From contig DAOOGN010000039.1 in the NCBI GenBank assembly GCA_035415725.1, positions 1 to 34,043 on the forward strand: 34,043 bases of DNA, given 5' to 3'. Position numbers and translations under genes: made by a program. The notes beneath the pieces are model-generated. The model saw only the letters and a list, made by a program, of their open reading frames with translations, ran no database searches and had not been told where the DNA came from. This DNA is from DSWT01 sp035415725 (lineage in GTDB: Bacteria > Chloroflexota > Anaerolineae > B4-G1 > SLSP01). Of this stretch, positions 23,001 through 30,871 are shown piece by piece (the stretch's first letter is position 1; each line of letters begins with the position of its first letter).

Positions 23001-25967
23001 TGTCACACTGACGGATGAGACTTGTGTATCGGTGTAAATCCAACGCGATGCTGCCACGCCGTCCGCCGCGGGATTCCGCTGCCAGGCACGTCGCGTCACG
23101 GCTACAGAAATCGCCTGATCGGCCACGGGAAGCTGCTCCCAATCCAGCGTCAAAATGTCGATCTCGGCGCGGGTGCCGGCGCGCACCACCCACTGGCGCG
23201 GGTTCGCCTGCACGTAGAAACGGGAGGGATGCACCGTCACCTGCCCATAGCCGCTGACCGGAAAACCATTCGTTTCAGACAGCGTCGCTTCGATGGTCCA
23301 GCATTGGGAGGTAATAGACGCACTATCACCCAGAGGGGCCAAATGGGCAGGGATTTCGATCAGGAAACGGCCCTCCGCATCCGTCACAGCCTGGCCTTCG
23401 GCCACTCTACTCCCTTCCCCCGGCGTCAGGTCGGTCAGCGCTGCCTGACACAAACCGTTGTTGGCACGCACATTCCATGTCGCCGGTGTCTGGCGCACAG
23501 GGTCGCCGGTATCATAAGTCGCGGCGACTCTAGCGCGCAGCGGCGCACCGTTCAGTCTATCGGTGTCCTCCGGCGTAACGACGACCTCAAACTCTGCTCG
23601 CCGGGGCGACGCCACACGGAACGCTAAACGCCACGAACGGCTATCAGGAACGCCGGGGAGGGCCGCTTCTAACGCATAGTCGCCGGCGGCGCTATTTTCC
23701 GGGAGTACCCAGGCGCCGGCAAAAGTTCCCATGTCCGAAAGCGCAACGGTGGTCGAATAGATTGCCTGTCCCCCCGGCCCCCGTAAAGTCACTTCTACCG
23801 ACAGAGCCAACGACGGCAGCAGGTAGCGACCATCGTTTTCTCGCAGTGCGCCGCGGAAACGGAGTGCTTGTCCGGGCCTATAGAGGGGACGATCAGTGTA
23901 CCACTCCAGCGTAAAACGTGACACGGCGCCGCCATCGAGCGCAATAGCAAAAGTTTCCGGCGCCGCATCGGCCATCCCATGCGTGACGGCGACGCCAAAG
24001 CCCGCTGCGCCGGGGTTCCCCACAATGGCGGCCACGTTTTCCCATAAATCAAGGCGCGGGCTGATGGGGATAGCGGCCAGGCCGTCGGAGTCCGTCGTGC
24101 CGGCGGCAATCAATAAGCCCTCATGGTCCACGAGACGCACGGCGGTGCGGCTGATCGGTTCGCCGCTGTACAAATCGGTGATCCACACCAACGCTTCCGC
24201 AGCGGCTAATTTCAAGGTCACGTGACGATCCACGACGCCGATCCTGATGGACTGTGTTCCCCCCAGCGGATCATCCCACACAAGTTGGTAATAACCCGTC
24301 GGCAGAGCGTTTCCCAACCGCCGTAGATTGAGCGGGACAAGGGTCGCAACGTTGCGTGATACGGCAAACTCCTCTTCCCAGTCACGGATAGAGGTGCCTG
24401 CGACATCCCGGCCACGGACAAAATTCACTTCGTCCAGCTCGGAGAGGGTGAAGGACGTGCTATCCAGGTTCCGCACCAGGAAGGAGAGCATCGCCGGCTC
24501 CGCCGCATCGAGCGTCACAGCGTCCGATGTCGTGGCGGGGCCGATGAAGGGCGGCAAATCCCCGGTCGTAAAGCATAACTCAGCGGTAGCGGTGAAAACG
24601 TTACCATACACGTCGGCAATGCCGGGGGCGAACCCTACGCAATACCTGGTGCGCGGCTCCTTATCCCAGGAAAGATAATAGGTGCCCGACTCAGCATCGA
24701 AATCAGTGTAGAGGCTTTCAGCCGTGGGAGTCACAATGACGTTCCGCACTAAAGTCGCCCCATTCAGCGCGCCGGCAAAGATCAGGCGGACAGGTTCAGC
24801 GACATCCACGTTAGCCGCACCATTTTCGGGAATGGAGGTCGCCCATGCCGGGTAGGGAACGGTGGTAAAACTCCAGGCCAGCGGATTTTCCAATGGAGCG
24901 CTGGTCGCCGCCCGGGCTCGCGCGCCGATCTGCACAAAGTACTGCGCTTCCAGGTTCAATGGCAGTGCCGGTGTAAAAACGAGCCTTGCGCCGTTATCTT
25001 CCCACGTCATCATGCCGGGAACGTTTTCACCCTGCGCATCGGTCACACGGAATGCACTGGCGGTGATGTCCCGATCCATCGGTGTGTTAAAGATCACGCG
25101 AATAGCGGTTTCCCGAGGAACTCGCGTCTGACCATCGGCCGGGCTAACTTCCCGAATGATCGGCAAGGCCGTGGTGAAGGTCCAGGCGACAGGGGCAGAT
25201 AACGCCACATTCTCTACACTGCGCACTCCGGCGGCCAAAACGACACTGTAAACCTTCCCGGCGGCCCATCCTCGAAACGGATCAAAACGGTAAAGCGACG
25301 TGTCTAACCACACGCCGGTGCCCATAACGGTGGGGGTAAAGGTCAACGGCAGGGACCAACATTCCCCCTTCAACGTTGCCGCCTTGCCGACACAAGCAGG
25401 CGGGACCATGGCGCGGTTGAAGGCGAGCAGTACCGGGGCATCAATCCGCACATCGACGGCACCATGCGCCGGCTCCAGCCGAGTGACCGCCAGCGGCGTG
25501 AGCGTGGAGAACGCAAAGGCCAATTCGGGAGATGAGGAGAGTCCTGAAGCAGAGCGAATTTCACCAACCAACGCCACCCGATAGCGAGTGGCCGCGGTCA
25601 AAGTTGTAGGGCGGAAAATGACCGTCGCGTCATCCGGCCACTCAAAGTCACCTTCCACAGCCGGCGTCACCTGCAAGGCATTGGCGACGCTGTCATGATC
25701 CATCGGCTGATCGAAATAGAGGGCAATCGATGCGTCAGTAGTCACCTCCTGCCCCATGCGCGGTGTATAGTCAAGGATCAACGGTGGATAGGGGCCTTCC
25801 GGTATGGACGGCAGAAGAGTTGGGGACGGGGTCAGGGTGGCTGTGAGTTCAGGCGTGGAGGTCAAAGAAAGCCAAGGCACGAAAGAGATTTTTCCACATC
25901 CCGCCAACCCTAGCGCGATAGAGATGAGCAATATAACCCACAACAAACGCGAAGATGATCTCAGCAT
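20052..25967 (-). CDS. Alpha-2-macroglobulin-like lipoprotein without thioester cysteine
   Basis: A 1971-residue lipoprotein: lipobox LGLAGC near residue 25, a Pro/Thr linker, several Big_5/Ig-like repeats (about 50-460), macroglobulin domains including MG2 (DRPLYRPGQALRFRG), the central A2M domain (PALWETHVRTNGMGEARLTF), a helical thioester-type domain with RQNPDGGWGWGEADE, and C-terminal receptor-binding-like beta domains. Bacterial A2Ms trap proteases in the periplasm or at the surface. At the thioester site the protein reads TYLEQAP where trapping forms have CLEQ: the Cys is Tyr 1474 (codon 21546-21548), so covalent trapping is not expected, as in YfaS-type homologues. No pbpC neighbour is visible. 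ATG 25967 is chosen for AAGGGG upstream and the lipobox signal. Confidence 0.9.
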   Translation of the reverse strand: MLRSSSRLLWVILLISIALGLAGCGKISFVPWLSLTSTPELTATLTPSPTLLPSIPEGPYPPLILDYTPRMGQEVTTDASIALYFDQPMDHDSVANALQVTPAVEGDFEWPDDATVIFRPTTLTAATRYRVALVGEIRSASGLSSSPELAFAFSTLTPLAVTRLEPAHGAVDVRIDAPVLLAFNRAMVPPACVGKAATLKGECWSLPLTFTPTVMGTGVWLDTSLYRFDPFRGWAAGKVYSVVLAAGVRSVENVALSAPVAWTFTTALPIIREVSPADGQTRVPRETAIRVIFNTPMDRDITASAFRVTDAQGENVPGMMTWEDNGARLVFTPALPLNLEAQYFVQIGARARAATSAPLENPLAWSFTTVPYPAWATSIPENGAANVDVAEPVRLIFAGALNGATLVRNVIVTPTAESLYTDFDAESGTYYLSWDKEPRTRYCVGFAPGIADVYGNVFTATAELCFTTGDLPPFIGPATTSDAVTLDAAEPAMLSFLVRNLDSTSFTLSELDEVNFVRGRDVAGTSIRDWEEEFAVSRNVATLVPLNLRRLGNALPTGYYQLVWDDPLGGTQSIRIGVVDRHVTLKLAAAEALVWITDLYSGEPISRTAVRLVDHEGLLIAAGTTDSDGLAAIPISPRLDLWENVAAIVGNPGAAGFGVAVTHGMADAAPETFAIALDGGAVSRFTLEWYTDRPLYRPGQALRFRGALRENDGRYLLPSLALSVEVTLRGPGGQAIYSTTVALSDMGTFAGAWVLPENSAAGDYALEAALPGVPDSRSWRLAFRVASPRRAEFEVVVTPEDTDRLNGAPLRARVAATYDTGDPVRQTPATWNVRANNGLCQAALTDLTPGEGSRVAEGQAVTDAEGRFLIEIPAHLAPLGDSASITSQCWTIEATLSETNGFPVSGYGQVTVHPSRFYVQANPRQWVVRAGTRAEIDILTLDWEQLPVADQAISVAVTRRAWQRNPAADGVAASRWIYTDTQVSSVSVTTDVAGKAVAAVNLPHSGNYIVSVDTQDADGQPVHTEVMLWVSGNEVASWPTEAGRVTPVADLPGYRVGETAKILVPVALTGPYQMLMTVEREGILRVERRVFDTPNPVVEIPILDTYVPNVYVSFIIMQSVSTTVSVPDVWAGYVKLTVEPTEQTLTVEVLPDKAVYEPGDEVTLIVRATDSAARPVAAELGVALVDKAMLALRKTSAASTSATFYGERPLRVMSGDGLLVLFNRVGQTQSALAQDTARLSAEFTVGGRWPGGGAINVAFPSFAESVAFLDPALWETHVRTNGMGEARLTFRLPDAPATWVAEVRAITADTKVGVGRVELPTVMPLLVRPAAPRFLVVGDQAQVAAVICNNTSADITVTARLTVEETTLLTPQRLTIPAGGRARVDWAVPVAPTGAEVFPLDFSVEGGGYRDVARLTLPLYRYVTPDVVGTAGVLAEGGTRLEAVMIPQEAGEASALTVRVEPTLLSAVVDSLTYLEQAPYASTDVLIARFLSNGLIYSALQDGEVADEALLAQLQASAGAALERLYARQNPDGGWGWGEADESTLQLTAYAVLGMTRARQAGFSVREMVFAPALAYVSDKLALDLQSETRSTDDALALYVLSEANAPWPVGAGTTLYAARETLGKIGCAYLTLALGTTDPSDSRIPGLLEGMRREAQITATSVHWESVNNLYWDTDAVLTALIVDVLARFAPEDPLLTPAVRWLMLARCGDHWQTTYETAWAISGLTAAWRVSDGGNSAYDWRVALNGVSLAEGAARAGVLESPGRLRAGLVGSDGVQPLLVRDRPNVLEVFRTAGAGQLYYSARLEAALLPVASIAAASRGFTLRREYCAVAAGLDDRFTLCQPVTALRSGEVIEVRLTLIVPQTHSYVLLEDPYPAGLESVDGETFEWTVAQAGGEGGNPFGYGERRAEQAVFIAQEIAAGTYRVTYRLRAVTPGTYQVLPATVTEIYFPVVWGRTAGQTLTVLPPMPR

Positions 25968-26109
25968 ACAATTCCCCTTGAATAATGACAATGGTCAACA
26001 CCTATACCTATGACCGCAGTGTCAACCCATGATGCACCATCCCCAAAGTCCCGTTTGCCACCTGACAAGGGTGGCTGAAGAGTTACCTTTATCTTAACGT
26101 AGGACATGT
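25968..26109. other. Intergenic region upstream of the macroglobulin gene
   Basis: No gene seen. The minus strand carries a consensus -35-like TTGACA (26025-26020), but no convincing -10 at the usual distance. The macroglobulin promoter is probably here, downstream of the terminator that ends the nine-gene operon. Confidence 0.4.
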
Positions 26110-26147
26110 AAAAGGCAAGCGCAGACTCCCGGCAGGGTCTGCGCTTG
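26110..26147 (-). terminator. Intrinsic terminator closing the nine-gene operon
   Basis: On the minus strand, an 11-bp perfect stem (26147-26137 with 26126-26116, loop of 10) is followed by CCTTTTAC. It lies 24 nt after the Hsp20 stop and is the first clear terminator downstream of the kinase gene at 33939. Confidence 0.8.
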
Positions 26148-26171
26148 TTCCCGAGCCACAAGGACGGCCCA

Positions 26172-26624
26172 TCAACCTTTGACACGCACGTTAACCACCT
26201 TCGACCGAGCTTCCTGGACTTTCGGCAAGACGACGATAAGCCGTCCGTCGACAATTCTGGCATCCGCCTGGTAAGCATCCACGGGCACATTGAGCATCAA
26301 TGTACGGCTAAAATAGCCGGTGGGACATTCCTGCATCACGTAGACGACATTGGCTACCAGCGCCGGAAACTTGCCGCGGAGTGTCAAACGGTCGCGGGCA
26401 ATTTTGATTTCCAGATCGCCCGGTTTGAGTCCGGGCACCGGCGCCATAATGACCACTTCGTCCGCTGTGGTATACACGTCCACCATCAGACTCAACTGCG
26501 CCGTCGATTGGGGGCGCAAGGAACACAACACCCGCGCCGGGGTAAAGCGCACATCGTGCATCAAACGCGACGCGGCATCGCGCACGGCGATGAAATCCAT
26601 CATGGGATTAAACTTCCGCGGCAT
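26172..26624 (-). CDS. Hsp20 / alpha-crystallin small heat-shock protein
   Basis: A 150-residue ATP-independent holdase. The alpha-crystallin domain runs from about 45 to 140 (DVYTTADEVVIMAPVPGLKPGDLEI ... with the conserved end ARIVDGRLIVVLPK). A V-x-V pair near the C-terminus (VVNVRV) could act as the I-x-I assembly motif. Start ATG 26624 has GGGAGG upstream. It is the last gene of the operon, 21 nt after the membrane peptidase and just before the terminator, so it is likely co-expressed with the kinase/phosphatase genes. I see no CIRCE inverted repeat. Confidence 0.9.
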   Translation of the reverse strand: MPRKFNPMMDFIAVRDAASRLMHDVRFTPARVLCSLRPQSTAQLSLMVDVYTTADEVVIMAPVPGLKPGDLEIKIARDRLTLRGKFPALVANVVYVMQECPTGYFSRTLMLNVPVDAYQADARIVDGRLIVVLPKVQEARSKVVNVRVKG

Positions 26625-26645
26625 CTCCCCTCCCTGTCTTGGCGT

Positions 26646-27335
26646 CTAATTTCGACGCCGCCGATTACCCCCCAGCAGGAACACGTAATACAACATCGTC
26701 GAGATAGCTTGGGCCAGCGCCGCAACGTAGGTGAGGGCCGCCGCCGATAGCATCCGACGCGCACCGCGCAAGGAGGTCTCATCGGTCAAAATGCCACTCT
26801 GCTGCAAAAGTTGCATCGCCCGCCGGCTGGCGTTCAATTCCACCGGGAGGGTGAGCAATGAAAAGACGACGGCACCGGCAATAAAGAAAACGCCCACCGT
26901 TGCCAACTGCTCCGATTGAAAAATCATGCCCACGAGGAAAATGATCGGCCCCAACCAGGAAGTGAAATTGACGACAGGGACCATCCCAGAGCGCAAACGC
27001 AAAGGGGTATAACTTTCTTCATCCTGCAAGGCATGGCCCAATTCATGCGCCACGACGGCCACAGCACCCACCGAGTTTGACTGGGCTACACCGGGCGAAA
27101 GGCGCAAGACATTATTACGCGGGTCATAATGATCTGTCAGTTGGCCGGCAACGCCCTCAATTTGCAGCGTCAGGCCGGTAGATCGCAGAAGAAATTGCGC
27201 CGCCTGTGCCCCCGTCATGCCAGACGGGTTGGGAACCTGCATATACTGGCGATAAGTCGAGGTAACCCGCCACTGCGCATACAACGCCAGCAGTAAAGCC
27301 GGCAAGGCAAAAATAAAGTAGACTGACATTCCCAT
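26646..27335 (-). CDS. YugP-like membrane zinc metallopeptidase
   Basis: A 229-residue membrane protein of the Zn_peptidase_2 (YugP) family. It has an N-terminal helix (about 4-20), the zinc-binding HELGH at 97-101, a likely third ligand in LPVELNASRRA (Glu 166), and three or more further helices. The substrate is unknown for the family; quality control of membrane proteins is a common guess. Start ATG 27335 is preferred to 27329 because GAGGAG is 9 nt upstream. It lies 26 nt after the GTPase and 21 nt before hsp20. Confidence 0.88.
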   Translation of the reverse strand: MGMSVYFIFALPALLLALYAQWRVTSTYRQYMQVPNPSGMTGAQAAQFLLRSTGLTLQIEGVAGQLTDHYDPRNNVLRLSPGVAQSNSVGAVAVVAHELGHALQDEESYTPLRLRSGMVPVVNFTSWLGPIIFLVGMIFQSEQLATVGVFFIAGAVVFSLLTLPVELNASRRAMQLLQQSGILTDETSLRGARRMLSAAALTYVAALAQAISTMLYYVFLLGGNRRRRN

Positions 27336-27361
27336 ATTTTCACGCTCCTCACTATTTTTTC

Positions 27362-27880
27362 CTACGCCAGGAGTTGCCGAACATGCTCCAAGACGCTGAG
27401 GACAGAGGCTTTGTCCTGAGCGACGCAGGGCAAAACCGCAACCTTAGCGGACAGAGATAAAAGACGCTGGACTTCGGCGGGAGGTAAAGCCACAGCGCGG
27501 TCCTGCTTATTAGCAGCAACGACATACGGCACTTTCGCCTGCTTGCCAAACAGGCGTATGACCTGTTTGACATCCATAAAACTGGTCCGATCGGTGCTAT
27601 CGACGAGCACCACAAAAGCATCCATCTCCTTTGCCAGAATCGGCCACATAAATTCAAAACGTGCCTGTCCGGGGGTACCGTACAGGTGCAACAACGTATC
27701 TCCCAGCCGTTTCTGGCCGTAGTCCAGCGCCACGGTTGTTTCTGACTTCGTCGCCGTTGCTACCTGCGGGTCCGAGATGCGTCGTTCGGTCGTGACCATA
27801 TCGATATCGCTGACGGTGCGGATAAAAGCAGTCTTACCAGCATTGAATGGCCCGGTGATGACAATTTTGTAAGACTTCAC
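27362..27880 (-). CDS. COG2229-type small GTPase
   Basis: A 172-residue Ras-like GTPase of the prokaryotic MglA/CvnD-related group. P-loop GPFNAGKT at 10-17, G3 LYGTPGQ (about 66-72), G4 ANKQD (about 122-126). GTG 27880 is the start, with GAGGAG 8 nt before. In actinobacterial conservons such GTPases act with a roadblock protein and a sensor kinase; here no roadblock/LC7 gene is nearby, and the immediate partners are a response regulator and a membrane protease. Probably a molecular switch in the same signalling operon; the target is unknown. Confidence 0.88.
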   Translation of the reverse strand: MKSYKIVITGPFNAGKTAFIRTVSDIDMVTTERRISDPQVATATKSETTVALDYGQKRLGDTLLHLYGTPGQARFEFMWPILAKEMDAFVVLVDSTDRTSFMDVKQVIRLFGKQAKVPYVVAANKQDRAVALPPAEVQRLLSLSAKVAVLPCVAQDKASVLSVLEHVRQLLA

Positions 27881-27892
27881 GTCAATATCTCC

Positions 27893-28618
27893 TCATCTTT
27901 CAGCTTGTTGGCGACGAAAATCCACAAAACGGTATCCCATGCCTCGCTCGGTAAAGATATAACGCGGGTTTTCTAAGTCAGGCTCTATCTTTTTGCGCAG
28001 GTAATTGATGTACAATCGTAGATAGGCGATGGCATCTCGGTACTCATATCCCCATACTTTCGAGAGCAGGGTGCTGTAAGGCACCGTCCACCCGGCATTT
28101 TCGATGAGATGCCGCAACAGACGAAATTCCGTCGGGCGCAGTTTGATGCGTTCACCACCGACGATCACCTCGCCGGTGTTAAAATCGACGCTGAGGTAAT
28201 CATCAATCGTCAACAGTGACGAAGCTACCGGCGCCGGGGTTTGGGTGCGACGCAGAACGGCACGCAAACGGCTCACTAACTCGCGCGGGCTAAACGGCTT
28301 GGTGATGTAATCGTCTGCCCCCAGGTCAAGCCCTTGAACCTTGTCCTCCTCAGAACTCCGCACAGTCAACATCACGACCGGCACGCTGGAAGTTTCACGG
28401 ATCATCCTGAGAGTCTCAAAGCCGTCCATCTCCGGCATGGACACATCCAGGAGCACGGCGTCGGGCATTTTCTCGCGTACCTGATCCACAGCTTCCAAAC
28501 CATTGGAGGCTTCGATGACCCGAAATCCCTCCATTTCGAGATTGATGCGGACAAAACGGATAATCCGCGGTTCGTCATCCACCACGAGGACCAAGGGGTG
28601 AACGTCGGTGCTATTCAC
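27893..28618 (-). CDS. OmpR/PhoB-family response regulator
   Basis: A 241-residue two-domain transcription factor. The receiver has the acidic pair DDE at 14-16, phosphoacceptor D58 (LLDVSMPEMDG), MLTVRS and the conserved Lys in TKPF. The C-terminal winged helix includes RPTEFRLLRHLIENAG, VWGYEY and the wing ending RGMGYRF. Start GTG 28618 lies inside the end of the upstream gene (8-nt overlap), indicating translational coupling; longer in-frame extensions would run back through that gene. No histidine kinase is encoded in the window. It may be phosphorylated by a distant kinase or by the operon's Ser/Thr kinase. Confidence 0.92.
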   Translation of the reverse strand: MNSTDVHPLVLVVDDEPRIIRFVRINLEMEGFRVIEASNGLEAVDQVREKMPDAVLLDVSMPEMDGFETLRMIRETSSVPVVMLTVRSSEEDKVQGLDLGADDYITKPFSPRELVSRLRAVLRRTQTPAPVASSLLTIDDYLSVDFNTGEVIVGGERIKLRPTEFRLLRHLIENAGWTVPYSTLLSKVWGYEYRDAIAYLRLYINYLRKKIEPDLENPRYIFTERGMGYRFVDFRRQQAER

Positions 28619-28853
28619 GGATGAAGGTAACAAGCTTTTCTTCTCCCTCTGTAGGCATAAGCTCGATGCTGTGAACGCGGTTCCAGGGCAAAAGAACGAC
28701 GTGCGTCTCCGGCAAGAAGTAAGAAACGTCGCGTCCATCGCGCAGTCGCGGGTTTGACAGCGTCAAAAATAAAGAGCTGGGCTCGGGGAGTTCTTCGATC
28801 TCCCCAACAATAGCATCTTCGTTCAACATATGAATCAAAATGGTATATGCCAT
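28611..28853 (-). CDS. Small beta-rich protein of unknown function
   Basis: An 80-residue protein with alternating hydrophobic strands (TILIHML, AIVGEIEEL, SLFLTLSNP, VSYFLPETHVVLLPWNRVHSIEL). It is compatible with a small barrel such as an Sm-like or adaptor fold, though I recognise no named family. ATG 28853 has AAGGTGGT upstream. Its last codons overlap the start of the response regulator, and it lies 14 nt after the FHA gene, so it is a true operon member rather than a shadow. Confidence 0.75.
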   Translation of the reverse strand: MAYTILIHMLNEDAIVGEIEELPEPSSLFLTLSNPRLRDGRDVSYFLPETHVVLLPWNRVHSIELMPTEGEEKLVTFIRE

Positions 28854-28867
28854 GATAGACCACCTTG

Positions 28868-29395
28868 TCAGTGATTAGCGTAAATATGAACTTTCAGACG
28901 CATCGTCCCAAACATCAAGAGATCACCATCACGAAAAGTATAGGGCAGGTAAGGTGTAATCCGCTCTTCGTTCAAAAATGTGCCGTTCGTGCTATCGAGG
29001 TCTTCGACAAAACACATTCCCTCGCGCGTATAGATGCGGGCATGACGACGCGATACACCTTGTTCAAGACCGCCATCGGTCGTCATATCCAGCTCCGGGA
29101 ATATGCCATGGGCAGCATCCAGCCGCCCCACCAGAACTTCGCGATCGGCGGACAGCAAGACCTTCCGTCCGGTATTCAAGACTTCGACCTCGATGTTCAG
29201 CGCTCGTTCGTCCTCGCCCTCCTCGCCTTCTTGACGCGGACGGGCCGGCCGGCCGGCCTCTTGTTCAGGAAGCGGCTCGGTGCGCAAGGGGCCTCCTGAA
29301 GGGAGGTAGGTACCACACTGAACACAAAAAAGTGTTCCGGGCAGATTTTCGGTGCCACATGACGGACAAGTTGCTTTGTTCCCTTTTTGAGTCAT
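28868..29395 (-). CDS. Zinc-ribbon / FHA phosphopeptide-binding protein
   Basis: A 175-residue protein. An N-terminal zinc ribbon uses C10-x2-C13 and C24-x2-C27, followed by an acidic Pro/Glu linker (about 35-65) and a FHA domain (about 70-170) with the binding-site residues VGR, SRRHA and STNGTFLN all present. FHA domains bind phosphothreonine, so this is the likely reader of the operon's kinase. ATG 29395 follows GAGGAG. It is 10 nt downstream of the J-domain/VWA gene. Confidence 0.92.
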   Translation of the reverse strand: MTQKGNKATCPSCGTENLPGTLFCVQCGTYLPSGGPLRTEPLPEQEAGRPARPRQEGEEGEDERALNIEVEVLNTGRKVLLSADREVLVGRLDAAHGIFPELDMTTDGGLEQGVSRRHARIYTREGMCFVEDLDSTNGTFLNEERITPYLPYTFRDGDLLMFGTMRLKVHIYANH

Positions 29396-29405
29396 CCTCT
29401 CCTCC

Positions 29406-30869
29406 CTATTTCGCCGGAGCCATCAAACTGCGCGTGCCATAACGCAACTTCTTACGTCCTTCCCCGCTTGGCTCACTGCCGTGAGAAAGGCGTCCAACTT
29501 CCAACATGGCAGCCTGCCCCAGGTCACGCTGTCCCATATCAAACAGGCGGGTCGCGGCATATTCCAGGTAGCGGGTTGCCTGGCGTACATCGCCAACTCC
29601 CAACGCTTTCCAGGCTTTTTCTTGAAGCTGAAAAACATTCAAACGCGCCATGTAGTTAATCAGCCGGGGCGGCACCTGTTCCTCAGGCACGTCCAGGGTG
29701 AAAGTGACGTTGACATCTTGCCGCAAACGGATCGCTTCCGACGTCGCCATGTCACCCACCAAATCCAGCCGTGCAATCCGCCGTTCACCGGTTTCCGGCC
29801 GCTCTATGACCAATTCCAACATCACACTGACGGGTTCATCAACCAACAAATTGCCCAGCGAGATCACATTTCCGGCATAATCCAGAATCTCCAGATAGGG
29901 CGCAGCGCGATAAGCCGCCTGAACATGCACATACGGCGCTGTGTTGACTTCCAATTGCATCCGTTGCAGCATAATGTTGCACAGCCCCTGGATTTGGTGT
30001 TTAAGGATGGTGCGCACATCCGAAGGCGAGCTGATGTACTGCGACACCCCTCCCCCACTACGGGCGAGAGCGTCCAGAAATTCGTCATTCCAATCTTCAC
30101 CAATGCCAAATGCTGAGATGGTAATGTTCTCAGAAGCAGCTCGACGGGCTTCAGCCAGGGATTGCATTTCATCCCCGTAGGTGCGCCCATCCGTCAGGAG
30201 AATAACGTGGTTAATCGTATCCCGCGCCGCGTAGCGTCGGACCTCCCCCAATCCGGCTACCAATCCGCGGTTGATTTCTGTTCCACCGCCGGGGACCACC
30301 GAGGCAATGGCAGATTTGAAAACGCGCGCGTTTTCCACCAACTCCGAGGGGGCCAGAATCTCCGCGCGGTCGCTGAATGTGACCAATGCTAACCGGTCGG
30401 CAGGGTCCAGACTTTCCAGCAAATCGGCGGCGGCAACTTTGACGTTTTGCATACGCGCGCCACTCATCGAGGTACTACAATCGATCACCAGAGCGATATT
30501 CAAACGTTGCCGTACGGCTACCTTCTGCGCTTCGGCCTTCGGATGGATATCCACCAGAACGTAAATGACCTGCGAAACGTCAAGGGGCGCTAAATAGGCG
30601 CGGCTCTGGAGCAGTTCGCAGACGACAGGGGCGTTTTGGGAAAGTCCACGACTCTCGCGCTGCCGATCATAGGCCTGGCGCAGTGCTTTATCCCGCAATA
30701 CCTCGTAGGCTTCCTGTACCTGACGGAAAAGCTCCGTCTTGCCATTGCCGTGGTCGGGATGATACACCTGCACCTGCTGACGATAAGCCTGTTTAATCGT
30801 CTCATCGTCGGCATTCCAGGCAACGCCCAAGATCGCATAGTAATCTTTTTGTGAATCAATCGATGCCAT
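29406..30869 (-). CDS. J-domain / von Willebrand A fusion protein
   Basis: A 487-residue fusion. An N-terminal J domain (about 7-70) contains the HPD motif at 37-39, needed to stimulate DnaK-type ATPases. A linker is followed by a VWA domain (about 122-300) with a complete MIDAS DCSTS at 130-134, the GGGTEINRGL threonine and LLTDGRTYG. The remaining 190 residues are a beta-rich region and a helical tail. Normal DnaJ parts (G/F region, zinc domain) are absent, so this is not a canonical DnaJ; I infer that it recruits Hsp70 to VWA-bound partners. ATG 30869 lies 2 nt after the phosphatase stop, suggesting coupling; longer starts would overlap that gene. Confidence 0.9.
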   Translation of the reverse strand: MASIDSQKDYYAILGVAWNADDETIKQAYRQQVQVYHPDHGNGKTELFRQVQEAYEVLRDKALRQAYDRQRESRGLSQNAPVVCELLQSRAYLAPLDVSQVIYVLVDIHPKAEAQKVAVRQRLNIALVIDCSTSMSGARMQNVKVAAADLLESLDPADRLALVTFSDRAEILAPSELVENARVFKSAIASVVPGGGTEINRGLVAGLGEVRRYAARDTINHVILLTDGRTYGDEMQSLAEARRAASENITISAFGIGEDWNDEFLDALARSGGGVSQYISSPSDVRTILKHQIQGLCNIMLQRMQLEVNTAPYVHVQAAYRAAPYLEILDYAGNVISLGNLLVDEPVSVMLELVIERPETGERRIARLDLVGDMATSEAIRLRQDVNVTFTLDVPEEQVPPRLINYMARLNVFQLQEKAWKALGVGDVRQATRYLEYAATRLFDMGQRDLGQAAMLEVGRLSHGSEPSGEGRKKLRYGTRSLMAPAK

Positions 30870-30871
30870 GG

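Noticed and set aside
28615..28863. Alternative minus-strand frame overlapping the 80-residue gene before the response regulator
   Set aside because: The frame from 28853 has a good ribosome-binding site and a protein-like pattern of strands, while the alternative is Arg-rich and lacks a start signal.
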